Shown here piece by piece: positions 8,005 through 16,118 of a DNA stretch of 64,000 bases. A model generated the notes under the pieces. That model did no database searches. It had not been told where the DNA came from and saw nothing but the letters and a program-made list of their open reading frames with translations. Origin of the DNA: Uliginosibacterium paludis (GTDB lineage Bacteria > Pseudomonadota > Gammaproteobacteria > Burkholderiales > Rhodocyclaceae); contig NZ_JBDIVF010000013.1 of the NCBI RefSeq assembly GCF_039631355.1, positions 1-64,000 of the forward strand. Reading direction: 5' to 3'. The translations under genes and the position numbers were made by a program. The first letter of the stretch is position 1. Every line of letters starts with the position of its first letter.

Positions 8005-9927
8005 ATGAATGTGCTGTTTGAAGAGGACGGGTCTTTCAAGACCGGTACGATCCTCGCTGATAACGATTCCTCGCTGCAGGTAGAGACCTCCACCGGCAAG
8101 CGCGTGAAGCTCAAGTCCGCCAATGTGCTGCTGCGCTTCAACGCACCCGCCGCCGGCGAGTTGCTGCCCAAAGCCGAGGCCGAAGCGGCCGGCATGGAAA
8201 CCGATTTCCTGTGGGAAATGTGCGGAGAGGATGAATTCGCCTTCGCCGAGTTCGCCGCCGATTACTTCGGCCACACGCCCTCGGCCGTCGAGGCGAGCGC
8301 CGTGCTGGTGAAGCTCTTCGCCTCGCCCATCCACTTCCATCGCAAGGGCCGCGGCCGCTTCCGCAAGGCGCCGCCCGAGATCCTGGCCGCCGCGCTGGCC
8401 GGCGCCGAGAAGAAGCGCCTGCAGGCCGAGCAGGTCGAGCGCATGAAAACCGAATTGCTGGGCGGCACGCTGCCGGCCGAATTCGTGCCGGTGCTGCAGC
8501 AGCTGCTCTACAAGCCGGACCGCAACCGGCTCGAAACCAAGGCACTCGAAGCCGCGTCCGAAGAGAGCGGCCAGTCGGTGCCGCGCCTGATGCTCAAGGC
8601 GGGCGCGATCCGCAGCACGCACGAGCTGCATCTGGGCCGCTTCCTGTTCGAGTATTTCCCGGAAGGCACTGCCTTCCCCGATCTGGTGGCGCCGCCGCTG
8701 CCCGAAGACCTGCCGCTGGCGCAGGTCGAAGCCTTCTCGATCGATGACGCCACCACCACCGAGATCGACGATGCCTTCTCGCTGGTGGCGCGCGAGGGCG
8801 GCGGCTGGACGGTCGGCATCCACATCGCGGCCCCCGGCCTGGGCATCCGCCCCGGTTGCCCGATTGATGCGGTAGCGAGAAAGCGCCTTTCCACCGTCTA
8901 CATGCCGGGCAACAAGATCACCATGCTGCCCGACGGCATCGTCGAAGCCTACACGCTGGGCGCCGGTCAGGCCCGCCCGGCGCTGTCGCTGTATGTGTCG
9001 CTCAATGCGGATTACAGCATCGCCGGCATGGAAAGCCGCATCGAGCGCGTGCCGGTCGCGGCCAATCTGCGTCATCACGACATCGAGCCGGTGTTCAATG
9101 ACGAGACCCTGCTTTCCGGCCTGCCGGATGCGCCCTGGATGCGCGAGCTGAAGGTGCTGTGGGAATTCGCGACGGTGCTCGAAGCCGGTCGCGGCAAGCC
9201 TTCCAGCAACCAGAACATGATGGACTTCAACTACTACGTCGACTGGTCGCGCGAAACGCCGGACGGGCCGGGCCATGTCACGATCGAGCAGCGCCGCCGC
9301 GGCTCGCCGCTCGACAAGCTGGTCGCCGAGCTGATGATCCTGGCCAACTCCAGCTGGGGCAAGCTGCTGCATGAAGCCGGCCTGCCGGCGATCTACCGCA
9401 TCCAGGCCGGTGGCCGCGTGCGCATGAGCACCGCAGCCGGCCCGCACGAAGGGCTGGGCGTGGACAACTACGCCTGGAGCTCCAGCCCGCTGCGCCGCTA
9501 TGTGGACCTCTGCAACCAGTGGCAGCTGATCGCCCATCTGCGCGGTGACGCTGCGCCCTTCGCTCCGGGCTCGGCCGAGCTGGGCGCGGCGATGAATGAT
9601 TTCGACGTGACCTACAACGCCTACAACGACTTCCAGCGCGGCATGGAGCGCTACTGGTGCCTGCGCTGGCTGCGTCAGGAAGGCGTGAAGGACACCCCGG
9701 CCAAGGTGCTGCGCGAGAACATCACCCGCCTGGAGGCGGTGCCTTTCGTGTTCAAGCTGCATTCGCTGCCGGCAGGGGTGAATTCGAACGAGCGGATCCA
9801 GATCGGCATCGAGAAGGTGGACCTGATCGATGTGGATCTGCGCGGCAAGTATCTCGCTACCCTGGCGCCGCTGAGTACGAGCGAAGACGGGACGGGTGGC
9901 GAGGAAGAAGAAACGCCGCTCGCGTAG
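8005..9927 (+). CDS. RNB-domain exoribonuclease (RNase II/VacB family)
   Basis: A 640-residue 3'-5' exoribonuclease-like protein. The RNB catalytic core begins near residue 250: FSIDDATTTEIDDAFSL carries the closely spaced aspartates that bind magnesium, and RKRLSTVYMPGNKITMLP and AGQARPALSLYVSLN follow. Later parts are HHDIEPVF, ELMILANSSWGKLL and the SSPLRRYVDLCNQWQL block common to the family. The N-terminal half lacks clear cold-shock motifs, and the C-terminus has only a short OB-like tail, so this is the shorter betaproteobacterial RNase II-like form that commonly precedes a tonB-like gene, as here. Substrate preference cannot be read from the sequence. Confidence 0.9.
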   Translation: MNVLFEEDGSFKTGTILADNDSSLQVETSTGKRVKLKSANVLLRFNAPAAGELLPKAEAEAAGMETDFLWEMCGEDEFAFAEFAADYFGHTPSAVEASAVLVKLFASPIHFHRKGRGRFRKAPPEILAAALAGAEKKRLQAEQVERMKTELLGGTLPAEFVPVLQQLLYKPDRNRLETKALEAASEESGQSVPRLMLKAGAIRSTHELHLGRFLFEYFPEGTAFPDLVAPPLPEDLPLAQVEAFSIDDATTTEIDDAFSLVAREGGGWTVGIHIAAPGLGIRPGCPIDAVARKRLSTVYMPGNKITMLPDGIVEAYTLGAGQARPALSLYVSLNADYSIAGMESRIERVPVAANLRHHDIEPVFNDETLLSGLPDAPWMRELKVLWEFATVLEAGRGKPSSNQNMMDFNYYVDWSRETPDGPGHVTIEQRRRGSPLDKLVAELMILANSSWGKLLHEAGLPAIYRIQAGGRVRMSTAAGPHEGLGVDNYAWSSSPLRRYVDLCNQWQLIAHLRGDAAPFAPGSAELGAAMNDFDVTYNAYNDFQRGMERYWCLRWLRQEGVKDTPAKVLRENITRLEAVPFVFKLHSLPAGVNSNERIQIGIEKVDLIDVDLRGKYLATLAPLSTSEDGTGGEEEETPLA

Positions 9928-9939
9928 AATCGAGTCGCC

Positions 9940-10965
9940 ATGTCTGCCCGTCAAACTCCCAAGCCCGCTTCGTCCCGACCTGCTTCCGGCAAGCCTGCGG
10001 CGCCCGCTGCCGCAGCGCCCGCCACCGAGCGGGTCGACGCGCCCAGGGCACCGGCCAAGCGCCCCTCGGGTCGCAAGGTCCGCCTCGGCCCGGCCGTGTC
10101 CACCCGCCTGTGGGTGCGTCATGCGCTGACGGCCGGGGTGGTGATTTCACTGGCCGCGCACGCCTTCGTGCTCTCGCTCAGCTTCACCGTGCCGGAAGGC
10201 GGCGTGAAGAAAGCGGAAGACAAGGGGCTGAAGGTCGTTCTGGTGAATGCGCGGCACAAGAAGGCGCCGCATGATGCGCAGGCGCTCGCCCAGGCCAATC
10301 TCGACGGCGGCGGGGATCAGAGCGACCAGAAACACATGACCAGCTCGCCGCTGCCGCCGCAGGAAAGCTCGCGTGACGGTGATGCGCTGGTCGAGCGCAG
10401 CCAGCGTGTGCGCGACCTCGAAGCGCGTCAGCGCGAACTGCTCGCCGTGGCACAGGGCAGCAAGAACAAGGTCGCCGCCGAGCGCCAGACCCAGAGCGCC
10501 GAGAAGCCGGTCGAAGCGCCGGCCGAGCGCGGTCTCGACATCAACTCCGCGCGGGCCATCGCGCGTCAGGAAGCCATCGTTGAACGCATGGTGACCGATT
10601 ACGCCGCCCGCCCGCGCAAGGGCATTGCCGGGCCGCGCACCAAGGAATACAAGCTGGCACTCTATGCCGAAGCCTGGCGCGAGAAAGTCCAGCGCATCGG
10701 CGAACTGAACTTCCCGCGCGACGCCAAGGGCGCGCTCTACGGCAGCGCCCAGGTGAGTGTCGAGATCAAGCCTGATGGCACACTGGCCGCGCTGGACATC
10801 ACCCGGCCCAGCCCGAATCCGAAAATCAACGAAGCGGCGCTGAACATCATCCGCCGCTCGGCGCCCTTCGCCCGGATCCCGGACGAGGTCCGCAAGGACT
10901 ACGACATCATCGTGATCGTGCGCACCATGAACTTCACCCGCGAGGAAATCGGGCTCGGCAACTGA
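9940..10965 (+). CDS. Energy-transducing TonB-family protein
   Basis: A 341-residue protein with a proline/alanine-rich cytoplasmic head (1-55), one membrane helix near residues 62-83 (TAGVVISLAAHAFVLSLSF), a long periplasmic linker rich in Gln, Arg and Ala that may form a coiled coil (145-200), and a C-terminal TonB-C domain (GSAQVSVEIKPDGTLAALDI through the INEAALNIIRRSAPF block). TonB proteins transmit proton-motive energy to outer-membrane receptors. No exbB or exbD lies nearby, and a second TonB-C protein follows 38 bp downstream. It begins 12 bp after the exoribonuclease stop codon, so the two are probably co-transcribed. Confidence 0.85.
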   Translation: MSARQTPKPASSRPASGKPAAPAAAAPATERVDAPRAPAKRPSGRKVRLGPAVSTRLWVRHALTAGVVISLAAHAFVLSLSFTVPEGGVKKAEDKGLKVVLVNARHKKAPHDAQALAQANLDGGGDQSDQKHMTSSPLPPQESSRDGDALVERSQRVRDLEARQRELLAVAQGSKNKVAAERQTQSAEKPVEAPAERGLDINSARAIARQEAIVERMVTDYAARPRKGIAGPRTKEYKLALYAEAWREKVQRIGELNFPRDAKGALYGSAQVSVEIKPDGTLAALDITRPSPNPKINEAALNIIRRSAPFARIPDEVRKDYDIIVIVRTMNFTREEIGLGN

Positions 10966-11003
10966 GGCCCGCATCCTGCGGCACCGCAAGGATTTTTCCG
11001 GTC

Positions 11004-11438
11004 ATGAACCTGCCGCGTCTTCTTTCCGTCATCGGCCTGTCGGCGCTGCTGGGTGCGCCGGCCCTGGCCCAGACCGATCCGGCCGCCGCCACGCCTGAAA
11101 ACCCCCGCACGGCCTACATCACCATGCGCACCGATGTGCGCGCGCTCCAGCTCTATCGCGAAGCCTGCCTGCAGCAGATCGCGGCGGTGGCGCGCGATGC
11201 GCTGCCGCGTGATGCCGAAGGCCGCGTACCGCCGGGGCACATGCTGCTTTCGCTGGAAATCGCCGAAGACGGTCGCCTGGTTTCCGCCGAAGTGCTGCAG
11301 CCAGCCAGCAGCCGTCAGCTCACCGCCTCGGCGCTCGATGCGGTGCGTCGTGCCGCGCCCTTCCCGCCGCTGTCGACTGCGCTCCGCCGCGAGTTCGACC
11401 GCGTCGTGCTGACCCTGCCGCTCGACTTCGGCCGTTGA
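11004..11438 (+). CDS. Periplasmic TonB C-terminal-domain protein
   Basis: A 144-residue protein with a cleavable signal peptide (LLSVIGLSALLGAPALAQ, residues about 5-22) and then an isolated TonB-C-like fold: GHMLLSLEIAEDGRLVSAEV and LTASALDAVRRAAPFPPL repeat the beta-alpha pattern of the upstream TonB. It lacks the N-terminal membrane anchor of true TonB, so it cannot couple to ExbBD by itself; it may bind receptors or cell-wall proteins in the periplasm. Its TGA overlaps the TTG start proposed for the following acyltransferase. Confidence 0.75.
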   Translation: MNLPRLLSVIGLSALLGAPALAQTDPAAATPENPRTAYITMRTDVRALQLYREACLQQIAAVARDALPRDAEGRVPPGHMLLSLEIAEDGRLVSAEVLQPASSRQLTASALDAVRRAAPFPPLSTALRREFDRVVLTLPLDFGR

Positions 11439-12412
11439 GCGAGGCGGCTGCCGTGGTACGCGGGCAGCCCGCTCTGGAAGGATTGCGCAGCCAGGCCGCG
11501 GCGGCGGTGGTCGCCCTGCACGCCGCAGCACTGCAACTGGGCCTCACCCCGCGCGCCGATAGCCCCGACTGGTGGGCCGCCAACCTGCTCGATTCCGCCA
11601 CCCGCTGGTGCGTACCGGTTTTCGTGATGATCAGCGGCGCCTTGCTGCTGGGCCGCGCCGATCCGCCGGCAGACTTCCTGCGCCGGCGCCTTGGCCGGCT
11701 CCTGCCGCTCCTGCTCGTCTGGAGTCTGCTCTATCTGGGCCTGCAGGCCCTGACCACGCCGGGCTGGCAGCCGGCCCATGCCTGGCAAGCCTTCCTGCGC
11801 GGCACGCCCTGGTACCACCTCTGGTATCTCTGCATGCTGCCGGGGCTCTATCTGCTGATGCCGCTGCTGCAGCGGCTGCTGACCGGGTTTTCGGGCTGGA
11901 AGCTGCCGCTCGTGGCGATCCTGCTGCTCAGCCTCATCAGCTGGATGCTGCCGCCTGCCGCTTCGGCCTGGTGGCGCGCGCCGGCTTTCCTGGCGCCCTG
12001 CGTCGCGGGCCTCCTGCTGCAGCGCGCCTGGCTGGCGCATGAGCCGGTCCGCCGGCTGAGCACTGCGCTGGCCTGGCCGGTGTTCGGACTGACGACTGCG
12101 GGCATCGCGCTGATGGCGGCCCGTGGCGACAGTGCTGTCGCCTATGACTACGCCAATCCGCTGGTCCTGCTGCAGGCCGCGGCAGTATTCCTGCAGGGGC
12201 TTGGCGGCACGGGCCGGTGGCGGCAGAAGCTGGCGCCCTTGAGTCTGGGGATCTATCTGATCCATCCGGCCATCCTGCTGGCGCTCACGCCCTGGCTGGG
12301 CGGCGGCGGTGTCCTCCGCCTGCTGCCGCTGGCCCTGCTGACCTTCGCCCTGTCGGCGCTGCTGACCGCAGGTCTCCTCCGCCTGCCAGGCAGTCGTCGC
12401 TGGCTGGCCTGA
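11435..12412 (+). CDS. Acyltransferase-3 family integral membrane protein
   Basis: A 325-residue multi-pass membrane protein of the acyltransferase-3 type, which modifies surface glycans or lipids with acyl groups. Visible features: GLRSQAAAAVVALHAAAL near residues 16-33 with the family's helix-1 histidine, then RWCVPVFVMISGALLL, RRRLGRLLPLLLVWSLLY and about eight further hydrophobic helices, ending with GIYLIHPAILLAL. Start choice is uncertain: TTG at 11435 overlaps the previous stop and would couple translation; GTG at 11453 is in frame as an alternative. The acceptor is unknown. Confidence 0.75.
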   Translation: MSEAAAVVRGQPALEGLRSQAAAAVVALHAAALQLGLTPRADSPDWWAANLLDSATRWCVPVFVMISGALLLGRADPPADFLRRRLGRLLPLLLVWSLLYLGLQALTTPGWQPAHAWQAFLRGTPWYHLWYLCMLPGLYLLMPLLQRLLTGFSGWKLPLVAILLLSLISWMLPPAASAWWRAPAFLAPCVAGLLLQRAWLAHEPVRRLSTALAWPVFGLTTAGIALMAARGDSAVAYDYANPLVLLQAAAVFLQGLGGTGRWRQKLAPLSLGIYLIHPAILLALTPWLGGGGVLRLLPLALLTFALSALLTAGLLRLPGSRRWLA

Positions 12413-12531
12413 ACACCCTCTGCGGCAGATCAAAAAACCCTGCTCGCGCCTTCAAGCCCGGCCCGGTGTGGACGTAATCAAGGGTTCGGGCACCGTCGCT
12501 TGCGTGCCCGGCGATCAATACGGGGAATCAG

Positions 12532-14154
12532 ATGAACTTGAGCATCACGCAACGCCTGCTCCTGCTGAGCGGCGCTTCGATCCTGGCTTTGCTGCTGGTC
12601 CTGGGGAGTGGCTACTTCGCCGCCCGCGCGCCGCAGCAGGGCATGGCCGTGCTGGAGGGCAACACGCTGCCCAGCGTGCATCTGCTCAGCGATATCGAGC
12701 GGGATGTGCTGAACGTGCGGCGCCTGATCATCGTGCACGCGCTCGAGCTCTATGACACCAAGAAGCGCGAGCACGAGGGGAGCATGAAGGAGGCCCGCAA
12801 GCGCATCGACGAGAACCTCGACCGCTACGAAAAGGAAATGGTCCGGGATGATCATGAACGCGAACTCGCCGGCAAGGTCCGTGAGCAGATCAAGGCTTAC
12901 GACCGCTTCCTGGCCGAAGTGGCGTCGAAATCGAACGACTTCGATGTCGACGGCGCGCGCGAACTCATCACCACGACCGGCGTGCCGCTGGGCAATGCGA
13001 TGTCGGTCGCGCTGGACGAGCTGCGCAAGTACAACGACGAGGAAGCCGACCAGCTGCACGCCGAAACCGAAACCGCAGTGAAGCGCTACGAGCGTCTGGC
13101 CTTTGTGGTGGGCGTGATTGCGGTGGTGCTGGTGTCGGTGCTGGGCTTTCTGCTGGTGCGCAGCATCCGCGAGTCTCTGCATGCGGTGCAGGACGCGGTC
13201 GAACACATCGAGCGCGAACGCGACTTCACGCGTCGGGTCAAGGTGCTGCAGCAGGATGAACTCGGCGCGATCGGCAATGCCTTCAACCGGCTGGTGGCCC
13301 GCATGCATGACAGCCTGGTCAGCATCAGCTCCGGTGCGCAGGCCCTGGCCGCCTCGGCTGGGCAGATGGCAGGCAGCTCGGAGCAGGTGGCCCGCAGTGC
13401 TGCCGGCCAGAGCGAAGCGGCGTCCAGCATGGCGGCGACCGTGGAGGAAATGACGGTCAGCATCAACCATGTGGCCGACCGCGCGCAGGATGCCAACGCC
13501 ATGACCAGCTCGTCGAGCCACCTCGCGGCGAATGGCGAACTGGTGATCAGCCAGACGGTGCGGGACATCAACGACATCGCCGAATCGGTCAATCTCGCTT
13601 CCGGCCGTATCAACGAATTCGGCCAGCATGGCGAACGCATATCGAGCGTGGTCGCGGTGATCAAGGACGTGGCCGACCAGACCAATCTGCTCGCCCTCAA
13701 TGCTGCCATCGAAGCCGCCCGTGCCGGCGAGCAGGGGCGTGGTTTTGCGGTGGTGGCCGACGAAGTGCGCAAGCTGGCCGAACGCACCGCGAATTCCACC
13801 GCCGAAATCTCGCAGAGCATCGAAGCGATGCGGGGCTGTGCCGAAGCCGCGGTTGAGTGCATGGAAGAAGCGGTGCGGCGCGTGGCGGTTGGCGTGTCCG
13901 GTGCCGAGGAAACCAATGTCGCGATCCAGCAGATCCGTGCCGGCAGCGAGCAGGCGGTGCAGCGGGTGGAAGACATCGCGCTCTCGATCCGCGAGCAGGG
14001 CTCGGCCACCAACTCGATTGCCGGTCAGGTCGAGCGCATTGCCCGCATCTCGGAAGAGAACAGCGCGGTGGCCAGCCAGAGTGCCGAAGCGGCGGTCGCC
14101 CTCGACCGGCTCGCCCGCCAGATGCACGACACGGTGGCGGTCTACCGCCTCTGA
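12532..14154 (+). CDS. Methyl-accepting chemotaxis protein
   Basis: A 540-residue chemoreceptor. A short N-terminal membrane helix (residues about 11-31) is followed by a periplasmic four-helix-bundle sensor (about 35-185), a second membrane helix (VVGVIAVVLVSVLGFLLV, about 191-208), a HAMP domain, and the cytoplasmic signalling hairpin with the conserved tip DQTNLLALNAAIEAARAG near 382-399 and GRGFAVVADEVRKLAERT just after. It ends without a CheR-docking pentapeptide. The ligand cannot be predicted. No che genes lie in the window, so it signals to an array encoded elsewhere. The stop codon lies four bases from the end of the convergent WYL regulator gene. Confidence 0.95.
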   Translation: MNLSITQRLLLLSGASILALLLVLGSGYFAARAPQQGMAVLEGNTLPSVHLLSDIERDVLNVRRLIIVHALELYDTKKREHEGSMKEARKRIDENLDRYEKEMVRDDHERELAGKVREQIKAYDRFLAEVASKSNDFDVDGARELITTTGVPLGNAMSVALDELRKYNDEEADQLHAETETAVKRYERLAFVVGVIAVVLVSVLGFLLVRSIRESLHAVQDAVEHIERERDFTRRVKVLQQDELGAIGNAFNRLVARMHDSLVSISSGAQALAASAGQMAGSSEQVARSAAGQSEAASSMAATVEEMTVSINHVADRAQDANAMTSSSSHLAANGELVISQTVRDINDIAESVNLASGRINEFGQHGERISSVVAVIKDVADQTNLLALNAAIEAARAGEQGRGFAVVADEVRKLAERTANSTAEISQSIEAMRGCAEAAVECMEEAVRRVAVGVSGAEETNVAIQQIRAGSEQAVQRVEDIALSIREQGSATNSIAGQVERIARISEENSAVASQSAEAAVALDRLARQMHDTVAVYRL

Positions 14155-14158
14155 GTGC

Positions 14159-14854
14159 TCAGTCGCGCTCGACGCGAATGCCTTCGCGCGCTTCGAGCTG
14201 ATCGAAATAGTCATCCAGCCGGCGGCCCGGCTGGTCGGGGAAGATGGCGTCCAGCAGCGTCAGCTCGCGGACGCGGTCGACCCGGAAATGGCGGAAGTCG
14301 TCGCGCAGCACGCACCAGGCAATCAGCGTCCAGGAGCGTCCCCAGAAAAACAGGCCCAGCGGCCAGAGCGTGCGCTCCGAGGCTTCGCCGTTTTCCTTCA
14401 CATAGGCCACCCGTACCTGCTGGCGATGACGTGTCGCCAGGCGCAGGCTGCCCAGCCAGGGCGTGCTGCCACCGAGCGGCGGGCTGAAGATCTGGGCCGC
14501 GCGCACCTCGCGCAGCAGCGGTTCGGGCAGCACATTGCGGATTTTCGCCAGCGCGGCGGCGGCCGAGGCGCCCAGCTCGGTGTCCCCCCAGGCCTGCACC
14601 ATGCGGCTGCCGATCAGCAGGGCTTCGAGCTCTTCGGTGCTGAACATCAGCGGCGGCACATCGAGCCGGTAGCGCAGCCGGTAACCCACGCCGGCCTCGC
14701 CCTCGATGGGGACACCGGAGAGCGTCAGATCATGGATGTCGCGATACAGCGTGCGCAGCGAAACCTGCAGTGCATCGGCCAGCCATTGCCCGGTCGCATG
14801 GCGCCGGCTGCGCAGCAGCTCGACCAGGCGGAAGAGGCGGTCAGCCCGGCGCAT
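14159..14854 (-). CDS. YafY-type HTH/WYL-domain transcriptional regulator
   Basis: A 231-residue regulator. The N-terminal DeoR-like HTH (MRRADRLFRLVELLRSRR, then WLADALQVSLRTLYRDI) is followed by an effector-binding WYL domain (LATRHRQQVRVAYVKEN and TLWPLGLFFWGRSWTLIAW, with WTLIAW in place of the WYL signature). The longer open frame upstream is non-homologous shadow; the ATG at 14854 gives the standard start. It is the last gene of a four-gene operon and overlaps the GNAT gene by 14 bases. WYL proteins often regulate the operon they belong to; the signal is unknown. Confidence 0.85.
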   Translation of the reverse strand: MRRADRLFRLVELLRSRRHATGQWLADALQVSLRTLYRDIHDLTLSGVPIEGEAGVGYRLRYRLDVPPLMFSTEELEALLIGSRMVQAWGDTELGASAAAALAKIRNVLPEPLLREVRAAQIFSPPLGGSTPWLGSLRLATRHRQQVRVAYVKENGEASERTLWPLGLFFWGRSWTLIAWCVLRDDFRHFRVDRVRELTLLDAIFPDQPGRRLDDYFDQLEAREGIRVERD

Positions 14855-15275
14855 GCGGGGCTCCGGCGCCGCACAGCGAGATCCGCATCCTGAAATAGGG
14901 CAGCCCTTCCTTGTGAAAGCGTGGCCCTTCCTCATGCAGGCCGAAGCGGCGGTAGAAGGCCAGGGCCGATTCGCGCGCATCACACCAGAGGCTTCGGCAG
15001 CCGGCCTCGCGCAGCTGATCGAGCAAGTGGCGCAGCACGGCGCTGCCGATGCCGCGGCGCTGATACGCGGCTGCGGTTGCGAACTTGCGCAAGCGGGCCT
15101 CGTCGCCATCGATGAAAACCGATGCAACGGAGACCAGCGCTCCGTCGACATGGGCGCCGAAGTGCAGGCCGGCCTCGTCATCATCGAGCTTCATCGCTTC
15201 GAGGCTGGCCTCGGGCCAGAGTACCTGCCGGCGCAGGGCGAGCGACGATTGCCAGGGGATGCGGCGGATGTCCAT
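14841..15275 (-). CDS. GNAT-family N-acetyltransferase
   Basis: A 144-residue protein with a GNAT fold: an N-terminal RRQVLWPEASLEAMKL typical of the YitI/ElaA-like branch, the acetyl-CoA loop motif A seen as RKFATAAAYQRRGIGSAVL (R/QxxGxG/A), then LWCDARESALAFYRRFGL. Substrate unknown; small molecules or a protein amine are both possible. It is translated after the cupin gene (10-bp gap) and overlaps the WYL regulator. Start at the ATG 15275. Confidence 0.85.
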   Translation of the reverse strand: MDIRRIPWQSSLALRRQVLWPEASLEAMKLDDDEAGLHFGAHVDGALVSVASVFIDGDEARLRKFATAAAYQRRGIGSAVLRHLLDQLREAGCRSLWCDARESALAFYRRFGLHEEGPRFHKEGLPYFRMRISLCGAGAPHAPG

Positions 15276-15285
15276 GAGAAGGCGC

Positions 15286-15669
15286 TTACGGGAAGATCGG
15301 CTGGAACCCGCATGATGGCGGGCTGGCGCGCGGGCCGCAATCCACGGCCTGCCCGCCGGGCTGCTGCTGGCAGACGAGGTAGAGCGCCCGCTCCGGTGCG
15401 GCCGGCGCATGCAGGCAACCGGCCGCGATGCGCCGGCTCTGCTGCGGCAGCAGCATCTCGGCACCGAGCATCAGGCGGCCTGTCAGCAGCAGGATCCACT
15501 CCTCACCCTCATGTTGATGGGGTGGCAGGCTGGCGCCCGCCGCCATGTCCACCAGCGACCAGCGGCCGACCGGACGCGTCTCGACCAGTACGGCCATCCG
15601 CACGCCCGTCCAGGGCGTGGGCCGGAAGTCGATCTCGTCCGCCAGGCGGCTGAGCGGCAATGGCTTCAT
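15286..15669 (-). CDS. Cupin-domain protein
   Basis: A 127-residue single-cupin protein. Motif 1 is recognisable as LPPHQHEGEEWILLLTGRL (two His and a Glu for metal binding), and the second strand motif is reduced (AGCLHAPAAPERALYLV, one His). It resembles the ChrR-type anti-sigma cupins and small metal-dependent cupins without an anti-sigma N-terminus. Enzyme or sensor cannot be decided. Its start overlaps the VOC stop codon (ATGA), so both are translationally coupled. Confidence 0.75.
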   Translation of the reverse strand: MKPLPLSRLADEIDFRPTPWTGVRMAVLVETRPVGRWSLVDMAAGASLPPHQHEGEEWILLLTGRLMLGAEMLLPQQSRRIAAGCLHAPAAPERALYLVCQQQPGGQAVDCGPRASPPSCGFQPIFP

Positions 15670-16031
15670 GCCCGGGGCGCGTGAAGACCGACCACATTGC
15701 CTTCGGTATCCGCAACAAGGGCGATGTGGCCGATTTCATCGCTGATCTTCATCGTCGGCATCACCAGCTTGCCGCCGGCCGCTTCGAGCCGGGCGAGCAC
15801 CGGTGTCAGTGACGCACCGGCGTCGAGATAGATGCGTACGCCATCGGCATGCGGGCGGGCTTCCTTCATGAGCAGCACACAGCCCCGCACATGCTCGCGC
15901 TCGCCGGGCCAGATCGCCATGTCGGGGAAGGCGTCTTCGATCTTGAGGCGGATGCCGAGCAGGGTTTCGTAGAAACGGATGGCGCGATTGAAGTCGGTGG
16001 CGGGGATTTCGAACCAGGTAATGGCGTGCAT
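15666..16031 (-). CDS. VOC-family (glyoxalase/bleomycin-resistance fold) protein
   Basis: A 121-residue VOC-fold protein: WFEIPATDFNRAIRFYETLL starts the first beta-alpha-beta-beta-beta module, and GGKLVMPTMKISDEIGHIAL with DTEGNVVGLH forms the second. This subgroup (YdcJ/PhnB-like enzymes with GHIALVADTEGN) is abundant and mostly uncharacterised. The ATG at 16031 has a GGGAG ribosome binding site just upstream. First gene of the VOC-cupin-GNAT-WYL operon. Confidence 0.85.
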   Translation of the reverse strand: MHAITWFEIPATDFNRAIRFYETLLGIRLKIEDAFPDMAIWPGEREHVRGCVLLMKEARPHADGVRIYLDAGASLTPVLARLEAAGGKLVMPTMKISDEIGHIALVADTEGNVVGLHAPRA

Positions 16032-16075
16032 GCTGTGCTCCCTGAGCGGTGGTTGGAGCACGCATGCTGCGCCGG

Positions 16076-16103
16076 GCCTGCTGACAGCGTGGTGTCAGCA
16101 GGC
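16076..16103. repeat. Perfect 11-bp inverted repeat after the lyase gene
   Basis: GCCTGCTGACA (16076-16086) and TGTCAGCAGGC (16093-16103) with a six-base loop. It lies 15 bases beyond the lyase stop codon. On the minus strand no T-run follows, so it is not a standard intrinsic terminator for that gene; it could protect the 3' end or act with a factor. Confidence 0.7.
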
Positions 16104-16118
16104 TTTGTCATCCTGCGC

